Shown here: piece by piece, positions 26,295 through 36,010 of the stretch
How the letters are laid out: every line of letters starts with the position of its first letter
Numbering within the stretch: position 1 is the first letter of the stretch
NCBI RefSeq assembly: GCF_001542625.1
Contig: NZ_CP016279.1
Span: forward strand, 1,240,001-1,304,000
Reading direction: 5' to 3'
Length of the DNA: 64,000 nucleotides
Source: Streptomyces griseochromogenes
GTDB lineage: Bacteria; Actinomycetota; Actinomycetes; Streptomycetales; Streptomycetaceae
Program-made: the position numbers and the translations under genes
The notes under the pieces: model-generated
The model's input: only the letters and a program-made list of their open reading frames with translations
Database searches by the model: none
Told to the model about the DNA's origin: nothing

Positions 26295-26337
26295 CTACAC
26301 ACGGTGTATACGCCGCATGTATACGCGGAGTGTGTAG
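26295..26337. promoter_or_regulatory. Predicted PadR operator (nested inverted repeats)
   Basis: CTACACAC (26295-26302) and GTGTGTAG (26330-26337) flank two GTATAC boxes (26306-26311 and 26319-26324). The arrangement lies directly upstream of padR and is AT-rich compared with its surroundings, as expected of an operator/promoter. PadR operators are often such dyads with TAC/GTA cores. Confidence 0.7.
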
Positions 26338-26429
26338 ATCATGGCGGGGTGTGCGGAGGTGCTGGTGGGGGCCGATTGTCAAAGTTCGGTAACGACCATC
26401 GGCCCGTCCGGCGAGGGAGGGCGAGCCGT

Positions 26430-26687
26430 TCAGGCCGACGGGGGTTCGGGGGTGGAGCCCCCGGGCGGCCGCCCGCGGCGCGGCAGCGGTCCCGTGTCCC
26501 GCGGCAGCCGCCCGGCGTCGGCCAGCGCCTTGCGCAGCAGGAACTCGATCTGCGCGTTCGCGGACCGCAGTTCGTCCCCGGCCCACCGCGCCAGTGCCTC
26601 GTACACCGAGGGGTCCAGCCTCAGCAGCACCTGCTTGCGCTGCTGAGGCCGACGCTGGGGGGCTGAACCCCCGGAGGGTGTCGTCAC
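26430..26687 (-). CDS. Small ribbon-helix-helix-like protein
   Basis: 85 residues from GTG 26687, whose codon overlaps the SPFH stop (GTGA). KQVLLRLDPSVYEALARWAGDELRSANAQIEFLLRKALADAG fits an Arc/MetJ-type ribbon-helix-helix fold: a beta strand, helix, turn, helix. Flanks are basic and Pro/Gly-rich. It could be a DNA-binding regulator of the SPFH operon or the antitoxin half of a lost pair; no toxin is adjacent. Confidence 0.75.
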   Translation of the reverse strand: MTTPSGGSAPQRRPQQRKQVLLRLDPSVYEALARWAGDELRSANAQIEFLLRKALADAGRLPRDTGPLPRRGRPPGGSTPEPPSA

Positions 26688-27619
26688 TGGTAGAGCGTTC
26701 CGGTGTTCAGTACCGGCTGCGGTGCCCGGTCCCCGCACAGCACCACCATCAGGTTGGACACCATCGCCGCCTTCCGTTCCTCGTCCAGCTCCACGATGTC
26801 CCGCTCCGCGATCCGGGCGAGAGCCGCCTCCACCATGCCGACCGCCCCGTCGACGATCTCCCGCCGCGCCGCGACGACCGCGCCGGCCTGCTGGCGCTGG
26901 AGCATCGCCGAGGCGATCTCGGGAGCGTACGCGAGATGCGTGAAGCGCGACTCGATGATGCGCACTCCGGCCGCCTCCACGCGCGCGTGCAGCTCGGCGG
27001 CGAGCTTCTCGGTGATCTCCTCGGCGTTGCCGCGCAGTGAGAGGCCGTCCTCCTCGTGGGCGTCGTAGGGGTACTCGATGGCGATGTGCCGTACGGCCGT
27101 CTCGGTCTGTGTGGCGACGAACTCCGCGTAGTCGTCCACCTCGAACACCGCCTGCGCGGTGTCCTGCACCTTCCAGACCACGACCGCGGCCAGCTCGATC
27201 GGGTTGCCGTAGGCGTCGTTGACCTTGAGGACGGCGGTCTCGTGGTTACGCACCCGCGTGGAGATACGGGTCCGCGAGGTGAAGGGGTTCACCCAGCGCA
27301 GTCCGTCCTGGCGGATCGTGCCCCGGTACCGCCCGAAGAGCTGGACGACCCGCGCCTCGCCGGGCGCGACCGTGTTCAGGCCGCGCATCGCGATCACGGC
27401 GGCGAGGAAGACGAGGACGCCGCCGACGACGAGGCCGGCCTTGGCGCCGGAGGCGGAGGCCGCGGAGGAGGCGGCGAAGAGGGTGACGGAGACGGCGAGT
27501 CCGAGCAGGCCGAGGAGCAGGGCGAGTCCGCCGCCGATGCTGTGCGCCTGGACCTCCCGCACGCGCGGGGCGGGCATCTCGGGTATGTCGGCGGCCGTGG
27601 ACGTGTCGTGTGTGGACAT
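26684..27619 (-). CDS. SPFH/band 7 (slipin-like) membrane protein
   Basis: 311 residues. Two hydrophobic N-terminal helices (about 28-52 and 62-80) are followed by the SPFH domain: [32 protein letters not shown], then [27 protein letters not shown] and [42 protein letters not shown]. Such proteins scaffold membrane microdomains. It is coupled to the RHH-like gene downstream. Two palindromes lie just upstream of its start and may control it. Confidence 0.93.
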   Translation of the reverse strand: MSTHDTSTAADIPEMPAPRVREVQAHSIGGGLALLLGLLGLAVSVTLFAASSAASASGAKAGLVVGGVLVFLAAVIAMRGLNTVAPGEARVVQLFGRYRGTIRQDGLRWVNPFTSRTRISTRVRNHETAVLKVNDAYGNPIELAAVVVWKVQDTAQAVFEVDDYAEFVATQTETAVRHIAIEYPYDAHEEDGLSLRGNAEEITEKLAAELHARVEAAGVRIIESRFTHLAYAPEIASAMLQRQQAGAVVAARREIVDGAVGMVEAALARIAERDIVELDEERKAAMVSNLMVVLCGDRAPQPVLNTGTLYQ

Positions 27620-27642
27620 GGGTGTCCCCCCGTTCTGCTGGG

Positions 27643-27674
27643 CTTAGCTTCGTTCTAGCTAAGTGATATCACTT
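27643..27674. promoter_or_regulatory. Two adjacent palindromes upstream of the SPFH gene, likely regulator site
   Basis: CTTAGCT (27643-27649) pairs with AGCTAAG (27657-27663), and it overlaps a perfect 14-base palindrome AAGTGATATCACTT (27661-27674). The second has the look of a GntR-type operator (for example YtrA-like sites). It starts 24 bases before the SPFH start codon on the minus strand, so it could cover the promoter. No GntR gene is next to it in this window. Confidence 0.6.
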
Positions 27675-27834
27675 TAACGCCGCAGGCAACCTGCAGCCAG
27701 CCATATCCGTCGGTTCCCTTGGGGTGGGTGCTGATTGTCACGTCCGTAAAAGAGCGGATCGGACGTCCTTTGTCATATAGACGGGTGTTAGCTTTCGGAG
27801 CTGACCCCGAGACGGAAGCGGAGTGTAGGGACCC

Positions 27835-30243
27835 ATGGGACGAGCGGAAGAGAGACGAGCGCGACAGCGCGGTGGCCACCGCGCGGCGCCCAAGAGCCGC
27901 CGCTCGCAGGCCCCTGCGTCATCGCCCGCCGCCACGACGGCGGCGGATGCCACGACGGCGGCCCGGTCCGCGGACGGCGCGACGGTGGTCGGCGGCAGGT
28001 CCGCCAAGGCCGCCAAGCCCCCCAAGGGCCGAATACGCAGGCTCTTCACCTGGAAGAAGATGCTCGGCACGTTCCTCGGGACGTGCCTGCTGGGCATCGC
28101 GGGCTTCGTCGCGCTGTACATGTACGTCGACGTGCCCCAGGGCAACGCCGTCGCCCTCCAGGAGAGCAACGTCTACAAGTTCAGCGACGGAACGGTCCTG
28201 GCCCGCGTGGGCAAGACCAACCGCGAGAGCGTGGACCTGGCCAAGGTGCCCACGGAAGTCCAGCACACCTTCGTCGCGGCGGAGAACAAGAGCTTCTACC
28301 ACGACTCCGGCATCGACATGAGGGGCCTGGCCCGAGGCCTGTTCAACACGGTGACCGGCCGTGGCACCCAGGGTGGCTCGACGATCACCCAGCAGTACGT
28401 CAAGAACTACTACCTCAACCAGGACCAGACCGTCTCCCGCAAGCTCAGGGAGATGGTCATCTCCCTGAAGGTGGACCGGCGGCTGACCAAGGACGAGATC
28501 CTCGCGGGCTACATCAACACCAGCTACTACGGCCGCAACGCCTACGGCATCCAGGCCGCGGCGCAGGCCTACTACCACACCGACGCGAGCAAACTCACCG
28601 TCCAGCGGGGCGCCTACCTCGCCGCGCTGCTCCAGGCACCGAGCCAGTACGACTGGACGGCCGCGACCCCCCTGGGCAGGAAATTGGTCGAGGCACGCTG
28701 GAACTACGTCCTGGACAACATGGTCAAGCAGCACTGGCTCGACGCCGGCAAGCGGCAGGGGATGTCCTTCATGAAGGACGCGAAGCCGAAGGAGCCCAAG
28801 GGCACGCCCGGTGAAGAGGGCCAGAAGGGCTACCTGGTCCAGCTCGCCAACCAGCAGCTGGAAGACCGGCTGATGAAGACGCAGGGCATGACCCGGTCCC
28901 AGGCGGAGGCCGCGGTGGTGGAGCGCGGCTGGACCATCACCCTGAACATCGACAAGAAGAAGCAGGCCGCGCTGGAGAAGGCGGTCAAGTCACAGCTGAC
29001 CAGCAAGCTGAACCCGAAGAAGCGCAAGGTCGACGGCAACATCCAGGCCGGTGCCGCATCGGTGGACCCCAAGACGGGCAAGATCGTCGCCCTGTACGGG
29101 GGCCAGGACTACTTCAAGCACTGGATCAGCAACGCCACGCGCCGCGACTACCAGCCCGCCTCGACGTTCAAGCCGGTCATCCTCGCCGCCGCGCTGGAGC
29201 AGAACGCCACGACCCAGACCGGCAAGCCCATCACCGCGGACACGATCTACGACGGCACCAGCGGCCGCCAGGTCCTCGACCACGGCAGCAAGGTCGGCTT
29301 CGGCCCGCCGAACGAGGACCACGTCGACTACGGACCCATCACCGTCCAGAAGGCGATGAACCAGTCCGTCAACTCGGTCTTCGCCCAGATGGGCGTCGAC
29401 GTCGGCATGACCAAGGTCATGGACACCGCCAAGAAGCTCGGCATGGACACCGAGGGCATGCAGGCGGTGCCCGCGCAGACGCTCGGCTCGATGGGGGCGA
29501 GCCCGCTGGAGATGGCCGGGATCTACGCCACGTTCGCCAACCACGGCAACAAGGTGACCCCGTCCATCCTCAAGTCGGCCGAGCAGAAGAACAACTCGGT
29601 CGACATACCCGGCGCGATCGGCGGACCGGTCATCAGCCGCACGGCCGCCGACTCGGTGACCTCTGTGCTGACCGGTGTGGTCGACGACGGTACGGCCAGC
29701 GAGAACGTGGCGGGCAACTCGCTGCGCGACGGCCGGCAGGTGGCCGGCAAGACCGGTACCTCGGACAGCAACAAGTCCGCCTGGTTCACCGGCTACACGC
29801 CCGACCTGGTCACCTCCGTCGGCCTGTTCGGCGAGGACAGGAAGAGCCAGGCCCACGTGTCCATGATGGGCGCCACCGGGCTGCTCAAGTACCCCGGCCG
29901 CGTCAACGGCGGCACCTACCCGGCCATGATCTGGGCGGCGTACACCTTCGGGGTCGCGGGCGATGCCAAGTTCGACCTGAACACCACCCAGGGCGCGGGC
30001 GTGGAGCCGACACAGACCCCGACGTTCAGCCAGAAGCCGTCCCAGACCCCGTCGAACACGCCGAGCAGCGCTCCGCCGTCGTCGTCCGCGCCCCCGTCCA
30101 GGTCGCCGTCGCAGTCGCCGAGCCAGTCGCCGTCGCAGTCACCCAGCCAGACGCCCACCGGGACCCCGAGCACCGGGCTGCCGACGGGCGGTACCCCGGA
30201 GGATCCGCTCAATCCCGACGGCGGGCCGGACTCCGGCCAGTAG
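27835..30243 (+). CDS. Class A penicillin-binding protein (transglycosylase/transpeptidase)
   Basis: 802 residues. Basic cytoplasmic tail, one TM (about 77-97), glycosyltransferase-51 domain with catalytic Glu150 (VAAENKSFYHDSGIDMRG) and GTQGGSTITQQYVKN, then transpeptidase with Ser443 (STFK), a QSVNSVFAQM SxN box and KTGTS at about 639. The C-terminal 80 residues are a Ser/Pro/Gln/Thr tail with (SPSQ) repeats, probably spanning the wall. It polymerises and cross-links peptidoglycan. Flanked by a perfect terminator. Confidence 0.95.
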   Translation: MGRAEERRARQRGGHRAAPKSRRSQAPASSPAATTAADATTAARSADGATVVGGRSAKAAKPPKGRIRRLFTWKKMLGTFLGTCLLGIAGFVALYMYVDVPQGNAVALQESNVYKFSDGTVLARVGKTNRESVDLAKVPTEVQHTFVAAENKSFYHDSGIDMRGLARGLFNTVTGRGTQGGSTITQQYVKNYYLNQDQTVSRKLREMVISLKVDRRLTKDEILAGYINTSYYGRNAYGIQAAAQAYYHTDASKLTVQRGAYLAALLQAPSQYDWTAATPLGRKLVEARWNYVLDNMVKQHWLDAGKRQGMSFMKDAKPKEPKGTPGEEGQKGYLVQLANQQLEDRLMKTQGMTRSQAEAAVVERGWTITLNIDKKKQAALEKAVKSQLTSKLNPKKRKVDGNIQAGAASVDPKTGKIVALYGGQDYFKHWISNATRRDYQPASTFKPVILAAALEQNATTQTGKPITADTIYDGTSGRQVLDHGSKVGFGPPNEDHVDYGPITVQKAMNQSVNSVFAQMGVDVGMTKVMDTAKKLGMDTEGMQAVPAQTLGSMGASPLEMAGIYATFANHGNKVTPSILKSAEQKNNSVDIPGAIGGPVISRTAADSVTSVLTGVVDDGTASENVAGNSLRDGRQVAGKTGTSDSNKSAWFTGYTPDLVTSVGLFGEDRKSQAHVSMMGATGLLKYPGRVNGGTYPAMIWAAYTFGVAGDAKFDLNTTQGAGVEPTQTPTFSQKPSQTPSNTPSSAPPSSSAPPSRSPSQSPSQSPSQSPSQTPTGTPSTGLPTGGTPEDPLNPDGGPDSGQ

Positions 30244-30265
30244 GCGGCGGGAGCCGGCGCACGAA

Positions 30266-30297
30266 AAGGGCGCCCGGGGAATTCCCCGGGCGCCCTT
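30266..30297. terminator. Bidirectional terminator after the PBP gene
   Basis: AAGGGCGCCCGGGG (30266-30279) pairs perfectly with 30284-30297 around AATT. The convergent phosphatase gene ends at 30305, so it can serve both. Confidence 0.85.
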
Positions 30298-30304
30298 CGC
30301 GTCC

Positions 30305-32392
30305 TCAGGCCCGGTTCAGCTCGAACCAGACCACCTTGCCGGTGCTCAGCCGGGTCGCGCCCCAGCGCCGGGCCAGCCGGTTGACCAGGTACAGCCCGCG
30401 GCCGCCCTCGTCGGTGGCCCGGGCCTGGCGCAGCCGGGGCAGCTGGGGCACGTCGTCGCCGACCTCGCAGCGCAGCACGTCCGTGCGCAGCAGCCGCAGC
30501 GTGACCGGGCGGGAGGTGTACCGCACGGCGTTCGTGACCACCTCGCTGACCAGCAGCTCCACCGAGTCCGTCAGATCCTCCAGGTCCCAGCGGGCCAGCG
30601 CGCGCCGGGCCAGCCGGCGGGCCTGGCCGGGAGCCGTCTCCTCCGGATCCAGGGTCCAGTACGCCACATCGCTCGGCGCGATCCCGTCGAAGCGGGCCGC
30701 GAGCAGCGCGATGTCGTCGTCCCGGTCGCCCGGGCCGAGCATGTCGAGGACCTCGTCGCACAAGGCTTCCAGCGGCGGGGGATGGTCGGGACCGGTCAAC
30801 TGGGCGGTCGCGGCGAGCTTTTCGCGCAGCTGCTCTATGCCGGTCCACACGTCCCGCAGCCGGGACTCCACCAGGCCGTCGGTGTACAGGAGCAGCGTGG
30901 CCCCGGCGGGCGCGTCCAGCTCGACGGCCTCGAAGTCCACCCCGCCGACCCCGATGGGCGCGCCGGGCGGCACCCGCAGCACCTCCGCACGGCCGCCCAG
31001 GTGCAGCAGCACGGGCGGCGGATGGCCCGCGTTGGCGATCGTGATGCGGTGCGTGACCGGGTCGTAGACGGCGTACAGACAGGTCGCCATGCGGTCGGTG
31101 CCCAGGCGCTGCGCCTGCTCGTCCAGGTGGTGCAGCACCTCCTGCGGAGGCAGGTCGAGACCGGCCAGGGTCTGCGCCGTCGTGCGCAGCTGGCCCATGA
31201 TCGCCGCCGAGGTCATGGAGTGCCCCATGACGTCACCGACGACCAGTGCGACCCGGCTGCCGGGCAGCGGGATCGCGTCGTACCAGTCGCCGCCCACCCG
31301 CGCGGTCTCCGCGGCGGGCAGATAGCGCGAGGCCAGCCGCACCCCGGTCGGGCGGGGCAGCGTCTCGGGCAGCATGGTGCGCTGCAGCTCGTCGGCGATG
31401 TAGGCCTCCCGGCCGTACAGCACCGCCTTGTCGATGCCGAGCGCGCTGTGCGTAGCGAGCTGGGCGGCGACCAGCAGGTCGTCCGCCTCGAACGCGAGCC
31501 GTTCCGGACGGCGCAGGAAGAGCGCCGCGCCGATCACCCGGCGCCGGCCGCGCAACGGCGCGAGGATCGCGTGCTGCGCGCCCGGTACGAGTGCCTCGCC
31601 GCCCTCGCCGAGCAGTTCGGGCAGCGCGGCCCGGGCGGCGGGCGCGTCCGCGAACACCGGCCGCACCCCGCGCAGTACCTCGTTCAGGGCGCCGCCCGGG
31701 CGCACCTCGCACAGCTCGGTCGTCAGCGACGACAGCTCCGTCAGGGGCGAGGGATCCGGCTCCGGCTCGGGGAACGGCGGGAGCAGCAGCCCCTCGGTGT
31801 CCCGTTCGTCCGGTATCCGGTCGGTCCGGCGCAGCCGCAGCACCACCGGACCGGTGGGGCGCTCGTCACCGACCGGCAGCGGGTCGCGCAGATAGACCAG
31901 GATCGCGTCCGAGAACGTCGGCACGGTGGCCCGGCACAGCCCCATGACGATCTCGTCCAGGTCGATGCCACGGGCGATCCGCCGGGTCGCCGCGCCCACG
32001 AATCTGAGCCGGTCCCCGTCGCGCCGCATCGGCATCGGCCGCCCCGGCGGCAGTCCGCGCCCGGTACGGCGCTCCTGACCGCCCGGCGCCTTCTCCTCCT
32101 CGGCACCCGCCTGCGGCGGAATGCCGTCCGGCGCGGGACGCGGCCGGTGGGTGTCGGGTTCGGCGGTGGCGGGCTGGGAGTGTTCCGGGCCGTTGACTGG
32201 GGGCTCCTTCCCCTGGTTCCCCATGCCGCGGGGCGTGTTCGTCACCGGGCCGGACGGCGTCCCGTCCGCCCGGGCCTGGGCCGGTAAGGCCGGGTTGCCG
32301 AGCGGTTTCGGGGTACGCAGGAGCGCCCCGCGGGCCTCCGCGGGGTCGACGCCCGGCTGGGGGCGTTCGAAGGAGGTGGGCTGCTCCGTCAC
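30305..32392 (-). CDS. SpoIIE-type PP2C phosphatase with GAF and HATPase domains
   Basis: 695 residues from GTG 32392. A Pro-rich N-terminus (1-115) is followed by a GAF-like sensory region (about 135-330), the SpoIIE PP2C phosphatase (VGGDWYDAIPLPGSRVALVVGDVMGHSMTSAAIM, ANAGHPPPVLL, LLLYTDGLVESR, DDDIALLAARF) and a C-terminal anti-sigma-type ATPase (LLVSEVVTNAVRYT, GRGLYLVNRLARRWG). The fusion suggests control of an anti-sigma/anti-anti-sigma pathway, with both dephosphorylation and kinase-like modules. Partner unknown. Confidence 0.92.
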   Translation of the reverse strand: MTEQPTSFERPQPGVDPAEARGALLRTPKPLGNPALPAQARADGTPSGPVTNTPRGMGNQGKEPPVNGPEHSQPATAEPDTHRPRPAPDGIPPQAGAEEEKAPGGQERRTGRGLPPGRPMPMRRDGDRLRFVGAATRRIARGIDLDEIVMGLCRATVPTFSDAILVYLRDPLPVGDERPTGPVVLRLRRTDRIPDERDTEGLLLPPFPEPEPDPSPLTELSSLTTELCEVRPGGALNEVLRGVRPVFADAPAARAALPELLGEGGEALVPGAQHAILAPLRGRRRVIGAALFLRRPERLAFEADDLLVAAQLATHSALGIDKAVLYGREAYIADELQRTMLPETLPRPTGVRLASRYLPAAETARVGGDWYDAIPLPGSRVALVVGDVMGHSMTSAAIMGQLRTTAQTLAGLDLPPQEVLHHLDEQAQRLGTDRMATCLYAVYDPVTHRITIANAGHPPPVLLHLGGRAEVLRVPPGAPIGVGGVDFEAVELDAPAGATLLLYTDGLVESRLRDVWTGIEQLREKLAATAQLTGPDHPPPLEALCDEVLDMLGPGDRDDDIALLAARFDGIAPSDVAYWTLDPEETAPGQARRLARRALARWDLEDLTDSVELLVSEVVTNAVRYTSRPVTLRLLRTDVLRCEVGDDVPQLPRLRQARATDEGGRGLYLVNRLARRWGATRLSTGKVVWFELNRA

Positions 32393-32651
32393 GCGTGTCG
32401 CATCCGTCCGTCCGGGGCTGCGCGCCGGGCGCGCAGAAGGTCCCGCCGAAATGCCGATACCCGGAATACGTGCCCCAGGAACGGAATTCCCGCGTGGTCA
32501 GAGGTTGTTCCTGTGCCACCCGCGAACCCTGCCGGGTCCGCGGTGGTGTTGCCCTCGTACCCCTCGCTCACGTCCTGCCGCCCCTCGGTGACGTTCGGTC
32601 AAGCCCTGCGCATGTTCCGGAAGTTGCACTGATGCACCCTTGCGGAGGACG

Positions 32652-32682
32652 ATCCTACGGTTGTGCACCGGGGGCGCATCAA
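32652..32682 (-). promoter_or_regulatory. Predicted promoter upstream of the SpoIIE-type phosphatase
   Basis: Minus strand TTGATG (32682-32677) and TAGGAT (32657-32652) are 19 bases apart, a fair vegetative promoter, giving a leader of about 250 bases to the GTG at 32392. The 295-base gap to the DUF402 gene holds no other recognisable feature. Confidence 0.4.
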
Positions 32683-32687
32683 GGGTC

Positions 32688-33377
32688 TCATGAGGACACG
32701 TGCGCGGGCGTACGGTCCCAGTCCTCGGGGAGAGACGGTACCGTCCAGGAGGGATCCGGGCGCCAGTGCTGCCAGCCGTCCGAGAACGGCGGGCCCCAGG
32801 CCTCGATCGCCGCCACCGCGGCCTGCCCGGCCTCCCGCACCCGATCGGCCGTCCTGGAGTCCATCAGCCCGTCCCGCTGGGCCTGTGCGAACTCGTCCTC
32901 GTCCCGCCAGTGCCAACTGCGGTCCGGGTTGACGGAGATGTCCAGGAAGTAGTCCACGGAGTCCACCCCGCCGCCCCAACGGAGCAGCGGCCGTTCAAGG
33001 TTGACGTACCAGTTCTTGAACCGCCAGCCCGGGTCCCAGAACAGCCACACCGACCAGGGCTCGCCGGGCCGGGCCAGCTTCAGCACGCCCGTGCCGAACC
33101 ACCGGTCCCGCTGCACCGCGCGCGGCTTGGTGTAGCGGGTCTCCAGCGGCTCCAGGTGCACGGGCGTCCCGTCGGCCAGCACCGGTTTGACGCAATCGGT
33201 ACCCGGCGCCATCCACACCGCGAGCAGTTCCTCGTCGTCCCGGACGACGGTGACGGGCCGCGCGATGTGGAAGCCCTCACCGGCGTTCTCGCGGTACCGC
33301 CACAGGATCTGTGTCCCGGGAGCCCAGTACGTCGCAGGTCCACCTGCCACTCGCCTCACCGCTCCGTCGTCCGCCAT
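32688..33377 (-). CDS. DUF402 (FomD-like) protein
   Basis: 229 residues from ATG 33377. The family core is intact: GEGFHIARPVTVVRDDEELLAVWMAPGTDC, WSVWLFWDPGWRFKNWYVNLERPLLRW and VDYFLDISVNPDRSWHWRDEDEFAQAQRDGLMD. FomD proteins hydrolyse nucleotidyl-phosphonates or nucleoside diphosphates; the acidic metal-binding Asp/Glu cluster (DYFLDI, DEDEF) is present. Physiological substrate in this organism is unknown. Confidence 0.9.
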   Translation of the reverse strand: MADDGAVRRVAGGPATYWAPGTQILWRYRENAGEGFHIARPVTVVRDDEELLAVWMAPGTDCVKPVLADGTPVHLEPLETRYTKPRAVQRDRWFGTGVLKLARPGEPWSVWLFWDPGWRFKNWYVNLERPLLRWGGGVDSVDYFLDISVNPDRSWHWRDEDEFAQAQRDGLMDSRTADRVREAGQAAVAAIEAWGPPFSDGWQHWRPDPSWTVPSLPEDWDRTPAHVSS

Positions 33378-33449
33378 GCACAGATATTAGGTGCCGTAGG
33401 CATACGACGCTGCGGCGGGCGTCACGGTTCGACCCGGCGCCGATTGTTG

Positions 33450-34835
33450 TTACGGACGCGTCATCCGCAGGACATCCAGGGCCTCGTCGAGCTGCTCCAG
33501 GGTGAGCTGGCCGCGCTCCACGTACCCGCCCTCCAGCACCACCTGGCGGATGGTCTTGCGCTCCGCCAAGGACTTCTTGGCGACCTTCGCGGCCTCCTCG
33601 TAGCCGATGTACTTGTTGAGCGGGGTCACCACCGAGGGGGACGACTCGGCGTACTCGCGGGTCCGTTCGCGGTCGGCCTCGATGCCGTCGACGGTCCGGT
33701 CGGCCAGCAGCCGCGAGACGTTGGCGAGCAGCCGGACGGATTCGAGGATGTTCTTCGCGATGACCGGGAGCATGACGTTCAGCTCGAAGTTCCCGGAGGC
33801 GCCGGCCGTGGTGATCGTCGCGTCGTTCCCGATCACCTGGGCCGCGACCATCAGCACGGCCTCGGGGATCACCGGGTTGACCTTGCCCGGCATGATCGAC
33901 GACCCCGGCTGGAGGTCGGGCAGCCGGATCTCGGCGAGCCCGGTGCGCGGTCCGGACGCCATCCACCTCAGATCATTGGCGATCTTCGTCAGCCCGACCG
34001 CGACGGTCCTCAGCTGCCCGCTGGTCTCCACGATCCCGTCCCGGGCGCCCTGCGCCTCGAAGTGGTCCCGGGCCTCGGTCAGCGGCAGCCCGGTGACGCG
34101 CGTGACCTCCTCGATCACGGCGGCGGAGAAGCCGGGCGGGGTGTTGATGCCGGTGCCGACGGCGGTACCGCCGAGGGGAAGTTCGGCGAGCCGGGGGAGG
34201 GAGGCGCTCAGCCGCTCGATGCCGTAGCGGATCTGGGCGGCGTACCCGCCGAACTCCTGCCCCAGCGTGACGGGTGTGGCGTCCATCAGGTGAGTCCGCC
34301 CGGACTTCACGACGTCCGCGAACTCCTCGGACTTTCGGGTCAGGGAGGCGGCGAGATGGTCGAGGGCAGGGATGAGGTCGTGGGTGACGGCGGCGGTGGC
34401 GGCGATGTGGATCGAGGACGGGAAGACGTCGTTGGAGGACTGGGAGGCGTTGACGTGGTCGTTGGGGTGGACGTCCCGGCCCAGCCGCTCACTGGCGAGG
34501 GTGGCGATGACCTCGTTGGTGTTCATGTTGGACGACGTGCCGGATCCGGTCTGGAAGACGTCGATGGGAAAGTGGTCGTCCCACTTGCCCTCGGCCACCT
34601 CGGCCGCCGCCTCCTGGATGGCCTCGGCGATGTCCTTGTCGAGCACTCCGAGCTGCGCGTTCACCTTGGCGGCGGCGCCCTTGACACGCGCGAGGGCCTC
34701 GATGTGGGCGCGCTCGATGCGCTGGCCGGAGACGGGGAAGTTCTCGACGGCGCGCTGGGTCTGGGCCCGCCACTTGGCCTCGGCGGGGACGCGGACCTCG
34801 CCCATGGAGTCGTGCTCGATGCGGTAGTCGCTCAT
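33450..34835 (-). CDS. fumC: Fumarate hydratase, class II
   Basis: 461 residues from ATG 34835. Signature [61 protein letters not shown] and the [10 protein letters not shown] loop make this a class II (iron-independent) fumarase of the TCA cycle. On the minus strand a TATAAC (34845-34840) ends four bases before the ATG with no ribosome site, so the mRNA may be leaderless or nearly so. A class I fumarase lies 7 kb away on the same strand. Confidence 0.96.
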   Translation of the reverse strand: MSDYRIEHDSMGEVRVPAEAKWRAQTQRAVENFPVSGQRIERAHIEALARVKGAAAKVNAQLGVLDKDIAEAIQEAAAEVAEGKWDDHFPIDVFQTGSGTSSNMNTNEVIATLASERLGRDVHPNDHVNASQSSNDVFPSSIHIAATAAVTHDLIPALDHLAASLTRKSEEFADVVKSGRTHLMDATPVTLGQEFGGYAAQIRYGIERLSASLPRLAELPLGGTAVGTGINTPPGFSAAVIEEVTRVTGLPLTEARDHFEAQGARDGIVETSGQLRTVAVGLTKIANDLRWMASGPRTGLAEIRLPDLQPGSSIMPGKVNPVIPEAVLMVAAQVIGNDATITTAGASGNFELNVMLPVIAKNILESVRLLANVSRLLADRTVDGIEADRERTREYAESSPSVVTPLNKYIGYEEAAKVAKKSLAERKTIRQVVLEGGYVERGQLTLEQLDEALDVLRMTRP

Positions 34836-34914
34836 GGCGGTTATAGCGATTGGGGGTGTGGGATTGTTCCCGGGGATTACGCTAAGTGAGGGAGTGATTG
34901 CAAGGGGGTGCACT

Positions 34915-35715
34915 GTGGGGACTGCGTACGGTGACTGGCTTCGGGAGCAGCGGGCGGCGGCGGGGCTGACGCAAGAGCAGCTGGCGGAACAGGCGATCAT
35001 GTCCCGCACGCATATCGCGCATATCGAGGCGGGGAGGCGGGTGCCGTCGAAGGAGGATGCGCGGAGGTTGGATCAGGTGCTCAACACCGGGGGCGCGCTG
35101 AGCAACTTCCGGCCGGGGAATGATCGTAGGCCGGTGGCGGCGCACTTCGAGGCGGCGCTGGAGTTGGAGCAGCAGGCGTCGATGATCCGGGAGTTCGCGC
35201 TGTCGTTCGTGCCCGGCTTTCTCCAGACCGAGGCATACGCGGATGCCGTGCTTCGGGACGCCTCGTTCCCGCCGTTGGTCAAGGAGGAGCGTGCCAAGGC
35301 AGTTGCCACGCGGCTCGATCGGGGACGAATTCTTGAGGATCCCCGTAGCCCGATGGTCTGGGCGTTGCTCGACGAGATGGTGCTGCGGCGCCCGATCGGC
35401 GGACCGGAGGTGATGGCTCATCAGATCATCTACCTCGTACGGCTGGTGGAGGACGAGAGGATCCGTCTTCATGTAGTGCCGCTCAGTCACGGGGGCCATC
35501 CGCTTCTCGGCAGCATGGTCACGCTGATGTGGTTCGAGGACCAGCCTCCGGTGGCCTATGAGGAAGGCGCCTTCGCGGGCACGGTGCACGACGAACCCAA
35601 TCTGGTCCAGCGTATCCAGGCCGCCTACGCTCTCGTGCTGGGAGAAGCCCTGCCGCAGAAGGAGTCGCTGGACCTGATGCGGTCGATCGCGGAGGAGTAC
35701 GGCCACCATGACTGA
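34915..35715 (+). CDS. XRE family regulator with DUF5753 domain
   Basis: 266 residues from GTG 34915 (AAGGGGG upstream). Helix-turn-helix [34 protein letters not shown] at residues about 9-42, then the DUF5753 region ([58 protein letters not shown]). It overlaps the following DUF397 gene by eight bases (35708-35715). The pair is divergent from fumC and sits at the left edge of the TIR/macro cluster. Confidence 0.92.
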   Translation: MGTAYGDWLREQRAAAGLTQEQLAEQAIMSRTHIAHIEAGRRVPSKEDARRLDQVLNTGGALSNFRPGNDRRPVAAHFEAALELEQQASMIREFALSFVPGFLQTEAYADAVLRDASFPPLVKEERAKAVATRLDRGRILEDPRSPMVWALLDEMVLRRPIGGPEVMAHQIIYLVRLVEDERIRLHVVPLSHGGHPLLGSMVTLMWFEDQPPVAYEEGAFAGTVHDEPNLVQRIQAAYALVLGEALPQKESLDLMRSIAEEYGHHD

Positions 35716-35926
35716 GCAGCACATAATCGCTGACGCCTCCACGCTGGACGGCTGGCGCAAGTCCACGTACAGCGGCGGGAACGAGGGCAGCTGCCTCGAA
35801 GTACTCGACAACCAGCCCCACGCCGTCCCCGTACGCGACTCCAAGGCCCCACACGGCCCGGCGCTGGTGTTCGGAGCGTCCGCCTGGTCGTCGTTCGTGT
35901 CCGCCGTACGGGAACGGTTCAGCTGA
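35708..35926 (+). CDS. DUF397 domain protein
   Basis: 72 residues from ATG 35708. Canonical DUF397: WRKSTYSGGNEGSCLEV, then AVPVRDSKAPHGPALVFGASAWSSFVSAVRE. These small proteins act with, and often antagonise, the XRE/DUF5753 regulator encoded just before. Ended by a hairpin four bases past the stop. Confidence 0.93.
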   Translation: MTEQHIIADASTLDGWRKSTYSGGNEGSCLEVLDNQPHAVPVRDSKAPHGPALVFGASAWSSFVSAVRERFS

Positions 35927-35929
35927 CCA

Positions 35930-35958
35930 CCCGCTTCCGGAAGCGTTCCGGAAGCGGG
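35930..35958 (+). terminator. Terminator after the DUF397 gene
   Basis: CCCGCTTCCGG (35930-35940) pairs with 35948-35958 around AAGCGTT, four bases after the stop. The convergent regulator gene ends at 36011. Confidence 0.75.
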
Positions 35959-36010
35959 CGACGACTGTCGGCGGAAGCGGCAGTGGGCCTTGGCTGAGGG
36001 AGTGAGCAGA

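Noticed and set aside
30040..30240. Tandem SPSQ-type repeat as a separate repeat element
   Set aside because: It is the low-complexity C-terminus of the PBP and is common in this family.
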